Source of the DNA: a virus
IMG/VR virus record: IMGVR_UViG_3300032315_000162
Coordinates: 1-32,779 of that record
Direction: 5' to 3' (one strand)
DNA length: 32,779 nucleotides
A program made the translations under genes and the position numbers. This document shows, one piece after another, positions 19,913 through 27,586 of this stretch. Under the pieces are notes generated by a model that saw only the letters and a program-made list of their open reading frames with translations, made no database searches and had not been told where the DNA came from. Each line of letters starts with the position of its first letter. Positions within the stretch are counted from its first letter, which is position 1.

Positions 19913-20104
19913 ATGAAACTGTTGGACTATCTAAAAGAAACCTACGAGATCAAGAATGACCGTCAATTGGCTATCCGTATCGGGGTATCCATGCCAACGA
20001 TCAGCAAGATTCGTAACGGGCATAACGGAGTGTCGGCTGAAACAAAGATCGCCATACACAAGGCTTTCGATATACCTATCGCAGAAATTGAGGAGTTTTT
20101 ATGA
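19913..20104 (+). CDS. Small helix-turn-helix regulator (Cro/XRE-like)
   Basis: 63 residues from ATG 19913, with AGGAGAAAAA just upstream; longer frames from ATG 19769 or TTG 19727 add a segment that does not look like protein. The HTH is NDRQLAIRIGVSMPTISKIR followed by NGHNGVSAETKIAIHKAFDI, a canonical XRE fold of the Cro size. It likely acts as a repressor of early promoters, with the repeats near 18.1 kb and 13.8 kb as candidate sites. There is no larger CI-like repressor in the window. Its stop overlaps the MazG-like gene start (ATGA). Confidence 0.8.
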   Translation: MKLLDYLKETYEIKNDRQLAIRIGVSMPTISKIRNGHNGVSAETKIAIHKAFDIPIAEIEEFL

Positions 20105-20415
20105 GCTTTGAGATTACGGAATTAGAAGTTATCAGATGGGCTGAGGCTAGAGGCATCATTAGGAATTCGGACTCTAAGACACAGCTTCTTAAAGCGGTAT
20201 CAGAAATGGGAGAGTTAGCCGATGCAGTTATCAAACGAGACCGTGACGCAATTATTGATGGAATTGGCGACGTTCTTGTATGCCTTATTGTGGCTGCTGC
20301 TATTGAAGATGTCGATGTAAAACAGTGTTTAAGGGCTGCATACGAGGAAATCAAAGACCGCAAAGGCTACCTAAATAGGGATGGCGTATTCATCAAGGAA
20401 GAAAGGAATATCTAA
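20101..20415 (+). CDS. MazG-like nucleotide pyrophosphohydrolase
   Basis: 104 residues. LLKAVSEMGELADAV (E35, E38) and DAIIDGIGDVLVCLIV (D53, D57) give the metal-binding layout of the all-alpha NTP pyrophosphatases. The usual Glu of the ExxD half is Gly54, as in other small phage members that read D(G/A)xGD. Such proteins hydrolyse (d)NTPs, or may lower ppGpp levels in infected cells; activity is not shown here. It overlaps the HTH gene by four bases and the next gene by one. Confidence 0.78.
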   Translation: MSFEITELEVIRWAEARGIIRNSDSKTQLLKAVSEMGELADAVIKRDRDAIIDGIGDVLVCLIVAAAIEDVDVKQCLRAAYEEIKDRKGYLNRDGVFIKEERNI

Positions 20416-20609
20416 TGGGCAGACCTCGTAAGAATCCAGATGACCCTAAATGGCAAGAGCCAACAGAAAGCCACGTTAATGAAGATTGGCGTATCTTCTT
20501 CGCAGCGGCTCTAGGAGGATTAATCGCTAGGGGTGGCGGTCAGACTTATGAACAGATGATAAAGACGGCTTCAGAAATCGCTACAGAGGCTCAGAAATCC
20601 ATTCAATAA
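20415..20609 (+). CDS. Last gene of the plus operon, 64-residue hypothetical protein
   Basis: Starts MGRPRKNPDDPKWQEPTESH after TAATG coupling with the MazG-like gene. The N-terminus (GRPRKNP) resembles an AT-hook-like basic patch; the C-terminal half is an Ala/Gly-rich helix (FFAAALGGLIARGG). No known family. Its 3' end carries the first copy of a 12-base tandem repeat and lies 17 bases from the stop of the convergent phosphoesterase gene. Confidence 0.65.
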   Translation: MGRPRKNPDDPKWQEPTESHVNEDWRIFFAAALGGLIARGGGQTYEQMIKTASEIATEAQKSIQ

Positions 20610-20629
20610 TCCATTCATAAATCCATTCA
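20596..20629. repeat. Three 12-base tandem repeats at a convergent gene junction
   Basis: AATCCATTCA occurs at 20596-20605, 20608-20617 and 20620-20629, with exact 12-base periodicity. The array covers the stop of the plus-strand gene, the 17-base gap and the stop of the minus-strand phosphoesterase gene. There is no hairpin and no U run, so a classical terminator is absent between the converging operons. The array may be a protein-binding site or a simple replication-slippage duplication. Confidence 0.65.
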
Positions 20630-21580
20630 TGTATCTATTAGCTCACCTCGGAAATAGAACTGATCGTCAATGATCTGCACTAGCTCTGGTGGCATTAGCT
20701 GACCATCAATGAAGTGCAATACCGCAAATCCTGACCGCCAGTTCTTAGGGCTATCCTCAGCGTAGTCAAACTGAGACCCATCGATAAACGCTAGAGTCCC
20801 TGTATCTACACCGTATCTCGTACCGTTATAGTCAGTCCAAGGCGTAACTTTAAGGCTATGTAAATGACCAGTAACGATCGAAACACCGGACTTTAGCGTA
20901 TTGTTGTACACAGCATGGATGCCATTGTGATAACGATGTTTAATCATTACCTTGTCATTGACCATAACGCTAGTGGAGAACTTCCATCGAGGGAAATGGT
21001 CTCTTAAATCCATACCCTCAACGCCCTTCCAAGTATCCCCTACCTGAGCCGCTAAACGAGCGTTAAAGCGCATATCATGGTTGCCCCATGTCCAGTGTAG
21101 GGTAGCACCTTTTGCAGCCTTCTCGACCTCTCCTAGACGCTCCTGACAGGCTTCTAGCTCCTGTTTTACGCTAGGAGTTGAACCCCATCCAGATACAGGA
21201 TGACGAGAGATACTAGCCCCGTCAAACACATCGCCATTCATAATGACCATCTTAGGCTTAACCGCTTTGATGACCTTTATCAATGCCTTGTGTGCTGGAC
21301 TAACCTCATCTGGCATATAGTGGCAGTCTGAAGCTACAACCACATATCCGTCAGAAATATCTACTAAAGTCCTTACATTGTTATCTGGATATGTAATCTT
21401 GAAATCAGGGCTTTGTGGTGCTGTACCCCTTAAAACGATAGAGAGCTTCTTTTCTATAGCCCTACGTCTTATGTGGATGTTTCGTATGTTGATGCCTAAT
21501 GCGTGAGCTACTTGTGTTGGACTGCCTGTCTCATTCCACAGACGAATAAACTCCTCGTCTGTACACGATTTGCGAACCAT
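20627..21580 (-). CDS. Calcineurin-like metallophosphoesterase with N-terminal HTH
   Basis: 317 residues. An N-terminal region (FIRLWNETGSPTQVAHALGI, then RNIHIRRRAIEKK) looks like a DNA-binding HTH. The phosphoesterase part follows with ASDCHY (D85, H87), MNGDVFDG (D117), TWGNHDMR (N167, H168), HRYH and GHLHS (H239, H241), i.e. the five metal-binding blocks of the calcineurin-like fold. This combination is frequent in phages and may form a nuclease acting on specific DNA, comparable to SbcD-type enzymes. It is the last gene of the late operon in its direction. Confidence 0.85.
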   Translation of the reverse strand: MVRKSCTDEEFIRLWNETGSPTQVAHALGINIRNIHIRRRAIEKKLSIVLRGTAPQSPDFKITYPDNNVRTLVDISDGYVVVASDCHYMPDEVSPAHKALIKVIKAVKPKMVIMNGDVFDGASISRHPVSGWGSTPSVKQELEACQERLGEVEKAAKGATLHWTWGNHDMRFNARLAAQVGDTWKGVEGMDLRDHFPRWKFSTSVMVNDKVMIKHRYHNGIHAVYNNTLKSGVSIVTGHLHSLKVTPWTDYNGTRYGVDTGTLAFIDGSQFDYAEDSPKNWRSGFAVLHFIDGQLMPPELVQIIDDQFYFRGELIDT

Positions 21581-21588
21581 AAATCACC

Positions 21589-21786
21589 TTAGTTAGTTGC
21601 TCTACGATACTCTCCGCACCATTGATCCTCTGCGGTAATGGCAAAAGAGAAGCCAACTACATCTTCGCCAGGAATAATGTAAGGAGGCAATCTCCTACAT
21701 TCCCCGAATTCTTCTTTTTTATCGCCTACATAGAAACTACAGGTACGGCACATCGGCATACAATCGTCAGGAATCTTCTTTTTCAA
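21589..21786 (-). CDS. Cysteine-rich small protein
   Basis: 65 residues from TTG 21786 with GGAG five bases before. Cysteines at CMPMCRTCSFYVG, GECRRLPPY and WCGEYRR are six in number, with C13-x2-C16 the central pair: a metal-binding or Fe-S-like small protein of a class common in phage genomes. Soluble. It precedes the phosphoesterase gene by 8 bases, so the two are likely a transcription unit with the promoter at 21801-21829. Function unknown. Confidence 0.68.
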   Translation of the reverse strand: MKKKIPDDCMPMCRTCSFYVGDKKEEFGECRRLPPYIIPGEDVVGFSFAITAEDQWCGEYRRATN

Positions 21787-21800
21787 ATTGGCTCCGATAT

Positions 21801-21829
21801 AACATATAAATATGAAATAAGTATTTCAA
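21801..21829 (-). promoter_or_regulatory. Candidate promoter for the Cys-rich / phosphoesterase pair
   Basis: Minus-strand TTGAAA (21829-21824), a 17-base AT-rich spacer and TATGTT (21806-21801) fit a moderate sigma-70 promoter. It begins at the end of the spanin gene and would give the last two genes independent, perhaps early, expression. The -10 box matches the consensus at four of six positions only. Confidence 0.45.
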
Positions 21830-22290
21830 CGGTTGTATTCTCTAATAATCGTCTGTAGAGCCTCTAACCGCCTGATCGAATCTCGGCAAGATTCATAATT
21901 CTCTATTACGGTCTCGGCAACGTCTTTAGCGGCAATGGTGGAGCCATTAGCTCCGGCGGTACTGCTATCCGGCATACTGGCTGTTGCGGCTGCATCGTGG
22001 AGCATCCCGAAAGAAGAACTAATAGGGCAATCATTCGATACACGATCAACCTCTTTCGTTAGTGTCCGATAAACGATCCGATCCTTTCTGGCAGACTCGA
22101 CTACAGTCTTTGCTACAGAATCGGCAACTTCCTGCTGCTTCTTGAAACTCTCTACCGCAGCTAAAGCACTTGCAGCCCTTTCCGCATCCCACCTTACCTG
22201 AACGGACTCCTGCCCCATCACATAACATTTCCATCCTGCCCCCGCTAGTACCAAACAAGTCACAGCAACCGCAGCTATTCTCCAATACAT
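21826..22290 (-). CDS. Rz: Rz-like inner-membrane spanin
   Basis: 154 residues. The N-terminus (MYWRIAAVAVTCLVLAGAGW) is one membrane segment, followed by a long periplasmic helical part (AERAASALAAVESFKKQQEV, then VVESARKDRIVYRTLTKEV) and a Ser/Ala/Thr-rich zone. Rz proteins pair with the outer-membrane lipoprotein Rz1 to fuse both membranes in the last step of lysis. The gene overlaps the lysozyme by 16 bases and contains Rz1 in another frame. Length is as usual for Rz. Confidence 0.85.
   Translation of the reverse strand: MYWRIAAVAVTCLVLAGAGWKCYVMGQESVQVRWDAERAASALAAVESFKKQQEVADSVAKTVVESARKDRIVYRTLTKEVDRVSNDCPISSSFGMLHDAAATASMPDSSTAGANGSTIAAKDVAETVIENYESCRDSIRRLEALQTIIREYNR
21906..22043 (-). 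CDS. Rz1: Rz1-like outer-membrane spanin lipoprotein, nested in Rz
   Basis: 45 residues from GTG 22043 (AGAGG six bases before); an ATG at 22034 would give 42. The product has a short signal peptide, IALLVLLSGC, with lipobox LSGC, then STMQPQQP and a proline-rich body (AVPPELMAPPLPLKTLP): the classic Rz1 layout. It lies wholly inside the Rz gene in the alternative frame, as in lambda. After lipid attachment to the cysteine it would anchor in the outer membrane and bind Rz through its proline-rich part. Too short for a normal gene-length filter. Confidence 0.85.
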   Translation of the reverse strand: MYRMIALLVLLSGCSTMQPQQPVCRIAVPPELMAPPLPLKTLPRP

Positions 22291-22736
22291 AGTCTGTACT
22301 CCTGCTGGCGACGGGTCGTTAAACCCTTCAATTCCTTGCCGTTAAACTTGTTCCATTTCAGCAACTCTTTACAAGCAGCCGAATAGTCACGCATTTTTAA
22401 GTTCTTGACAAGAGTGGACTTACAAGCAGCACCAGTGCCGATGTTGTATGACCATGAAACGATAGCGTCCCATTCATGCTGATACATTGGGACATCACCA
22501 ATGCAGCGTTTTAGGTCTTTTTGGAAGGATTCGGTATGCTGAGAGAGCTTGATTAACGCTCTGATAGGGTCGGTTTTGTCACCGATCTTGACGTTATGGG
22601 TATCGCCGAACCCAATGGTAGGAACATCACCTTGGACTGGGATGTAAGCAGATTCTCGATAACCTTCGTGAACAGCAATGCCAATCAATGCCGCCGCAGA
22701 CAGCGTTAAACTAGCAATGACTGTCCGACTACTCAT
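22275..22736 (-). CDS. Signal-anchor (SAR) endolysin, GH24 lysozyme
   Basis: 153 residues. An Ala/Ser/Gly-rich weak membrane segment (VIASLTLSAAALIGIAV) precedes the active site, the mark of SAR endolysins that reach the periplasm by themselves and are released later. The catalytic region reads HEGYRESAYIPVQGDVPTIG (E24, T40). Where T4 lysozyme has Asp20 this protein has Pro33, with D37 a few residues later; the same spelling is seen in phages of Burkholderia-like hosts. The rest (EWDAIVSWSYNIGTGAACKS, TTRRQQEYRLC) is standard for the family. It degrades peptidoglycan. The gene is coupled to the holin upstream and the spanin downstream. Confidence 0.9.
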   Translation of the reverse strand: MSSRTVIASLTLSAAALIGIAVHEGYRESAYIPVQGDVPTIGFGDTHNVKIGDKTDPIRALIKLSQHTESFQKDLKRCIGDVPMYQHEWDAIVSWSYNIGTGAACKSTLVKNLKMRDYSAACKELLKWNKFNGKELKGLTTRRQQEYRLCIGE

Positions 22737-22920
22737 CGTCTGATTGTTTCTTGGCTATCTTTAAGTGCTGCATCTTGAACCAGATATTGACCAACAGACC
22801 GATTACAGCAATGGCTAGACCGCCTAAAGCCGCGAACTCATTAGCCGTTAGCCCAAAAAAAACAGCAGTCGCAGAACCGCTGTAAGTAACTACTGATGCT
22901 GTTTTAGTTATATCCGTCAT
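22729..22920 (-). CDS. Pinholin-like holin
   Basis: 63 residues with two hydrophobic segments: a weak one (VVTYSGSATAVFFGL, about residues 10-24) and a stronger one (EFAALGGLAIAVIGLLVNIW, about 27-46), then a Lys-rich cytoplasmic tail. This two-segment plan with a Ser/Gly-rich first helix resembles the phage 21 pinholin, which suits a SAR endolysin next door. Its pore or depolarisation would trigger release of the endolysin. It overlaps the S74 fibre gene and the lysozyme gene by four and eight bases. Confidence 0.82.
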   Translation of the reverse strand: MTDITKTASVVTYSGSATAVFFGLTANEFAALGGLAIAVIGLLVNIWFKMQHLKIAKKQSDDE

Positions 22921-24077
22921 TTTGAAGCCTCTAGCTGTTCGATACGCTGGCTCATCTCTTTTACCGCATTAATCAGAGCAAACGTGAGTTCAGATGTATC
23001 TACAATCTTAAAGCCCTTATCATCCGTCTTTACACAATTAGCAAATGCAGTACCTTCTAACTCTTGAGCAATAACCCCAACAAACTCTTGTGATGGGCTA
23101 CCAGACTTCATGAACTCAGCGGTATAACGATAGTTCTTAGGATTAACCTGTTTTAGCTCGGCTAGACCCTTATTGTAGGCTGTGATGTCTTGTTTGTAAC
23201 GAGAATCTGAGTAGCTGTTAAACGATCCACCACCGACCTTTTGAACGTCTGACAGGTCAAAACCAGCCGATGCAGCACCCACAAACAGGCGCATATTGCC
23301 AGCAATACGAATCTGAGCCTCAGCACCATTCCAAAAAAGTGAACTTGTGTTTGTGAAGTTATAACCACCTTCAGAAACAGGTGCGCTACCAAATGTTTTT
23401 GTACCGCCAAATGTTTGCGATCCTGTAGTTACAACACCGGAAACAGTCGATGACGCTACAGGCAACGCAGACGATGCCCAAGAGCTACCGTTAGACGTTA
23501 ATACATGACCGCTAGTGCTTGGAGATACCGTAGATATAGCTGACGTACCTGCACCCACCAATACAGCACCTGTGGACAGTGATGTTGATCCAGTGCCGCC
23601 ATTGGCAACGGCTAGTGTGCCACTAAGTACCAGACTTCCAGACGTTGTTACAGGAGAACCAGTTACTGTAACTCCTGATAGGTTAGACGTTAGACCTACG
23701 CTAGTTACCGTACCTGTTCCCGGTGTCACAGTACCCCATGCAACGCTAACACCGTCAGTCGTTAGGTATTTACCTGAGTTGCTTGTCTGAGAAGGCATCA
23801 GAGCGTTAATCGCTGTAGGTGCTGTAGTGTTCCCAGTACCACCCTGATTTATCGGCAAAGCGTTCGTTAGGGTTACAGTGCCACTAACAGACAAGTTACC
23901 GCCAACAGTAAAGTTATCTCCATCAGACCCTGCTTGCTGGTCTTTTAACTGAGACATCAACTCACGGATAGCGTTATTTATGTTTGATGGCGCACAACCT
24001 TCAGCAATGTTAATCCCACCGATGTCAGTGTTATTAGCCGCTGTTGCGCTGTATTCGCTAATCTTGTTCTTTGCCAT
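22917..24077 (-). CDS. Tail fibre with C-terminal S74 autoproteolytic chaperone
   Basis: 386 residues. The N-terminus (GGINIAEGCAPSNINNAIRE at about residues 18-37) is a common fibre attachment motif. A long Gly/Ser/Thr repeat region follows (NGGTGSTSLSTGAVLVGAGT and similar). From about residue 288 the intramolecular chaperone appears: SYSDSRYKQDITAYNKGLAE with a candidate Ser/Lys pair (S290, K295), LKQVNPKNYRY, QEFVGVIAQELEGTAF and a final helix (LINAVKEMSQRIEQLE). S74 chaperones trimerise the fibre and then cut themselves off. This is the probable receptor-binding protein. Confidence 0.87.
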   Translation of the reverse strand: MAKNKISEYSATAANNTDIGGINIAEGCAPSNINNAIRELMSQLKDQQAGSDGDNFTVGGNLSVSGTVTLTNALPINQGGTGNTTAPTAINALMPSQTSNSGKYLTTDGVSVAWGTVTPGTGTVTSVGLTSNLSGVTVTGSPVTTSGSLVLSGTLAVANGGTGSTSLSTGAVLVGAGTSAISTVSPSTSGHVLTSNGSSWASSALPVASSTVSGVVTTGSQTFGGTKTFGSAPVSEGGYNFTNTSSLFWNGAEAQIRIAGNMRLFVGAASAGFDLSDVQKVGGGSFNSYSDSRYKQDITAYNKGLAELKQVNPKNYRYTAEFMKSGSPSQEFVGVIAQELEGTAFANCVKTDDKGFKIVDTSELTFALINAVKEMSQRIEQLEASK

Positions 24078-24085
24078 GATTATCC

Positions 24086-25993
24086 TTACTGACCCAATAG
24101 CCCAGTTACAGTACCCAAACCGGCAGCCATAGGAACATTACCCACAGCCCTTTGTTGCATCCTTTTGCGTAATTCTTGCATTATCGCTCTCTGTTCAATA
24201 GGATCAGACGCAAATAGACGCTTCTGCAATTCTGCCGATGTTTCTCCGCTAATACCTTTAGTCCTAGCAGCACCTTGGCGCAGTAGTTCCATAGCAGCAC
24301 CACCGATGCCACCAGTTGCATAACTTTGAGCCAATCCAGCAGCTTTACCAACACCCTCGCTAGTCGCTAAACGCTCACCAGTTTGGGAACCGCCAATAAT
24401 GCCCTTAGCTGTCTTTGACTGACGCTCTAAAGCATCTACATACTGAACAAAATCCTTATACTGATTCTCGTCAGTAAACGCATAACGCATCAAGGATTTC
24501 TGTTTATCACTCTTAAAGATTTGGCGAGTAAAGTCACCGCCTTTGAAGTTTTCCAAACGCTTGTTTACGTCAGCCATCATACCAAGACGGAAAGCCTCTT
24601 TCTCAGAGTCATTCATCTTCTTTAGCTTGTCGTAGGCTTCTTTGAAGTCAAGTTTCTGGTAATCCTGACCAGTTTCGAACGATGACCGGATACGCTCGTT
24701 ATCAGCAAACTCCTTGTTTGCCTTTGCGTAATCTGGATTCTTAGCCTTAATTAAATCATTAAACTCGCGTCTTACGTTAGATACATCTCTGCCGTAAGAA
24801 GTAACTTTTCCAGTAATAGAGTCAGTATTTGATTCAACAATACGATCTAAGCCAATCTTGATTTGATGCAAAATCTTCGTAGGAACAAACTGAGCGTTTC
24901 TAACTTGCTCTAAGTCAGGCAATGTATCACCGTAAACACTAGCTCGTTTCTGTGCTTCTTCGTAAGCCTGTTGGAATACAGGACGATCAACGTATTTCCT
25001 AAAGTCGCGAGCATCCACAGCAAGAGAATAGGCTTTAGGATACTTAGCACTAGCCATCGCTTGCTGGTTTTCTCCTAAGAATTGCAGGTATTCGTAACCG
25101 TTAGCATTTTTGCCAAGTCCAGCACGTTGAACCAAACCCTTAACAATATCGTTAGGTTGGTCAATCATGCGAGACTCAAGAAAACGCAATGTTGAATCCT
25201 TTTGAGCAGACGGAATTACATAAGCCGAATAAGCCAAATCCTGAAGGCTCTTGCTAATGTCTGCCAATACAGGACGAGGAACGTTAAGACGCTCCATTTC
25301 CTGCAATACGGATTGAGCTTCGTTAGGCGTTAGATTGTCTTTCTTTAGGGCATCAGCAATCAGTTTTGACGCTGCTGTAGGCTGATCGCCAACACCTGAA
25401 GCCACTAGAATATTTTTGATTACGCTACCAGCACCACGAATTGCGGCAGGTACAACAGCACCAGCAGTAGCACCAAAAACACCAGTTTCTAAGGCTTTAC
25501 CAGAAACATCATCAGTCGCAGTACCAACGCCAGTTAATGCACCAGTAACCCCGCCAACACCAGCACCTCTAGCTATCTGACCCGGAAGTGTTCTACCAGT
25601 TATTGCCTCCTGGACAACTGGAGCAGCCTTGCCAAGCGTCTTAAATGCAGCCAATGGAGCCAATAAAGCACCACCAAACTCTGTTACGCCGCCCGTAACA
25701 GGATATTCAGCCTGAAATGCCCCTTGTTGCGCTCTAAGACGGTCTCTAAGTTGCTCGTATTGTTTGCCAGATACAGCACCAGACCGCAAAGCAGCCTCAA
25801 GTTCCTCAGCAAATCCAAAAGTTGCGCCTTGAGCAGCAGACCTAGCCGCTTCTACTCTAGGAGAGAATGGAATCTTTTGCTCCATTACGGAACCCTGCAT
25901 ATTTCTCTGGATAGCAGCAGAAATTTCCTGATCTGTCATGTAATCAGGAAACTCAACTTTCCCCATGCCGGGAACCTCAATAACCTTTGCCAT
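24086..25993 (-). CDS. Internal virion / DNA ejection protein (large)
   Basis: 635 residues. The N-terminus (IEVPGMGKVEFPDYMTDQEI followed by SAAIQRN) is a short motif found at the start of many phage internal virion proteins. A Gly/Ala/Thr-rich region (about residues 137-190) has glycine-zipper character and could insert into membrane; the remainder is long helices rich in Lys, Glu and Gln. It is the third of three large proteins between the lysis block and the tail genes, as P22 gp16/gp20/gp7. Its stop lies nine bases from the fibre gene. No lytic transglycosylase motif is seen. Ejection role is inferred from order and composition. Confidence 0.72.
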   Translation of the reverse strand: MAKVIEVPGMGKVEFPDYMTDQEISAAIQRNMQGSVMEQKIPFSPRVEAARSAAQGATFGFAEELEAALRSGAVSGKQYEQLRDRLRAQQGAFQAEYPVTGGVTEFGGALLAPLAAFKTLGKAAPVVQEAITGRTLPGQIARGAGVGGVTGALTGVGTATDDVSGKALETGVFGATAGAVVPAAIRGAGSVIKNILVASGVGDQPTAASKLIADALKKDNLTPNEAQSVLQEMERLNVPRPVLADISKSLQDLAYSAYVIPSAQKDSTLRFLESRMIDQPNDIVKGLVQRAGLGKNANGYEYLQFLGENQQAMASAKYPKAYSLAVDARDFRKYVDRPVFQQAYEEAQKRASVYGDTLPDLEQVRNAQFVPTKILHQIKIGLDRIVESNTDSITGKVTSYGRDVSNVRREFNDLIKAKNPDYAKANKEFADNERIRSSFETGQDYQKLDFKEAYDKLKKMNDSEKEAFRLGMMADVNKRLENFKGGDFTRQIFKSDKQKSLMRYAFTDENQYKDFVQYVDALERQSKTAKGIIGGSQTGERLATSEGVGKAAGLAQSYATGGIGGAAMELLRQGAARTKGISGETSAELQKRLFASDPIEQRAIMQELRKRMQQRAVGNVPMAAGLGTVTGLLGQ

Positions 25994-27579
25994 TACTCAA
26001 TCCTTCCGGTAGCAGGGTTATATTTCTTTGTAGGAACAGCAGGAGCCTCTATCTTGTAATACTTAGAATATTTGCTGCCAACAGGATCGTTACTCATTAT
26101 TTCGTAGTTCTGCTGATGAGAAGCTATCTTTTGTTGAGCAATCTTCTCAAGCGACGAAAGCAATGACCTAACTTCAACATCAGTAAAGTCACGCAAGTTA
26201 CCAGCAGCAGCCCTAGCGATCAAATTACGTTCGTTCTCTGTGATTGCGCCTTGACCCTTCATTGCCTCAGCAGCACTCAACTCTAATGAGGCAAGTCTCT
26301 GCATTGCAACAGCAGTATTTGCTAGTTTTTCTTGGGTACTCTTTCCAGACACACCCAAAGCAGTAGCAAATTGGTCAACGGCTCGAGGTGCGCCAGATTG
26401 GAAACCTGAGTAAACACCTTTATCTAACAATGGTTGAATACTCTGAATTGTTTTAACAGTATTAACGGCAGATTTAGCTTGTTGGAAAGACGCTCTAGTA
26501 TCTTCAACGACCCCTTTGGCAAATTCCTTTTCCATCTCTCTCGTACCCATATCGATACGAGTAGCACCAGCAGTCCTTTTTTGAATATCTCTGTTATACA
26601 AGACATCATCCAAGCGACCAATTTCCTCGGAGCTAAGTTGTCTAATGCTCTTATTAGGGAACAATTTTGCAGCTACACGACGATCTTCATTCGTATAATC
26701 TTTTTCTTTAGTAACAAACTCGGTTGCTCGTTTGTTAATATCCTGCAAGCCTTGCCTTAAATCATTTCCGCTAATACCGCCGGTCATTGCTAGTTGCTGT
26801 AAATCATCAACTTCTAGTTTGAATTGATCTGGAACGCCAGCCTTGATTCCACCAAAATCAAATTCCTCTACAGCACGTCTTGAGATTTGCTTATCAAGAG
26901 TCTCAATCTGTTGCAGATTGTTAGCAATGATGTCTCTAGCAGATTTTGAAGGAATCGCAGATAAACGAGTGTTTTGAGAAAGCAACTCCTGCTTTCTTGA
27001 CATTAGTGGATCAGGTTTAGGAGCCTGACCGGTTACCGTAACTGGTGGCAAAACATTTTCGTTAGGAGCCGCTTCAGGCATTTCCGTTTGTGGCGCAGCC
27101 ATAGCAGCAGCGGGAACCATAGCAGTAGGAGCCGGAGCAGCACTAGGCGCACCAGTCAATGCCTGTTGCAACGGAGCCATCTCAGCAAAGTATTTGATAG
27201 CCTCAGCAGGATTAGCTCGGATATAAGCAACCATCATCGGGTCGTTAGCTACTCTTGGGTCAGCCAATAACTGATTGATCGCGTTAATCTGCGCTCTGGA
27301 TTGCTGTAACTTCTGAACCTCTGCCATTTGACCGATACCAGCCTGATACGTCTGACCTGCACCAGAAAAGCCTTGAGCAGCAGCCGTTAAGATATTCTGT
27401 AGCGCAGAGCGAGGATAACCACCGCCACCCATTCCTTGAGCCAAAGAAGCACCAAAACCTAGCAAGCCAGCTAGGTTAGAACGCCTCTCTAATGCAGTCT
27501 GCTCCTGTGGACTCAACAACCCTTGATAAGCAGTCGGAGTACCACCAAAGATATTAGGAATGTAATCTTCTAGTGCCAT
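25993..27579 (-). CDS. Internal virion / DNA ejection protein
   Basis: 528 residues, starting MALEDYIPNIFGGTPTAYQG, with a Gly/Ala-rich N-terminal third (LAGLLGFGASLAQGMGGGGY), a Pro/Ala linker (APSAAPAPTAMVPAAAMAAP) and a long helical C-terminal part. Start and stop overlap the neighbours by one base or lie within eight, showing an operon of ejection proteins. Composition and order match the P22-like gp7/gp20/gp16 set. No enzymatic motif was found; the helices may form part of the transient ejection conduit through the envelope. Confidence 0.72.
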   Translation of the reverse strand: MALEDYIPNIFGGTPTAYQGLLSPQEQTALERRSNLAGLLGFGASLAQGMGGGGYPRSALQNILTAAAQGFSGAGQTYQAGIGQMAEVQKLQQSRAQINAINQLLADPRVANDPMMVAYIRANPAEAIKYFAEMAPLQQALTGAPSAAPAPTAMVPAAAMAAPQTEMPEAAPNENVLPPVTVTGQAPKPDPLMSRKQELLSQNTRLSAIPSKSARDIIANNLQQIETLDKQISRRAVEEFDFGGIKAGVPDQFKLEVDDLQQLAMTGGISGNDLRQGLQDINKRATEFVTKEKDYTNEDRRVAAKLFPNKSIRQLSSEEIGRLDDVLYNRDIQKRTAGATRIDMGTREMEKEFAKGVVEDTRASFQQAKSAVNTVKTIQSIQPLLDKGVYSGFQSGAPRAVDQFATALGVSGKSTQEKLANTAVAMQRLASLELSAAEAMKGQGAITENERNLIARAAAGNLRDFTDVEVRSLLSSLEKIAQQKIASHQQNYEIMSNDPVGSKYSKYYKIEAPAVPTKKYNPATGRIE

Positions 27580-27586
27580 AGATCAC

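Noticed and set aside
20596-20629. Short repeats as a possible CRISPR array
   Set aside because: The unit is only 12 bases and tandem, without spacers.
22046-22285. A Cys/Gly-rich 79-codon alternative frame inside Rz
   Set aside because: It has no lipobox or proline-rich part. The true Rz1 is in the third frame at 21906-22043.
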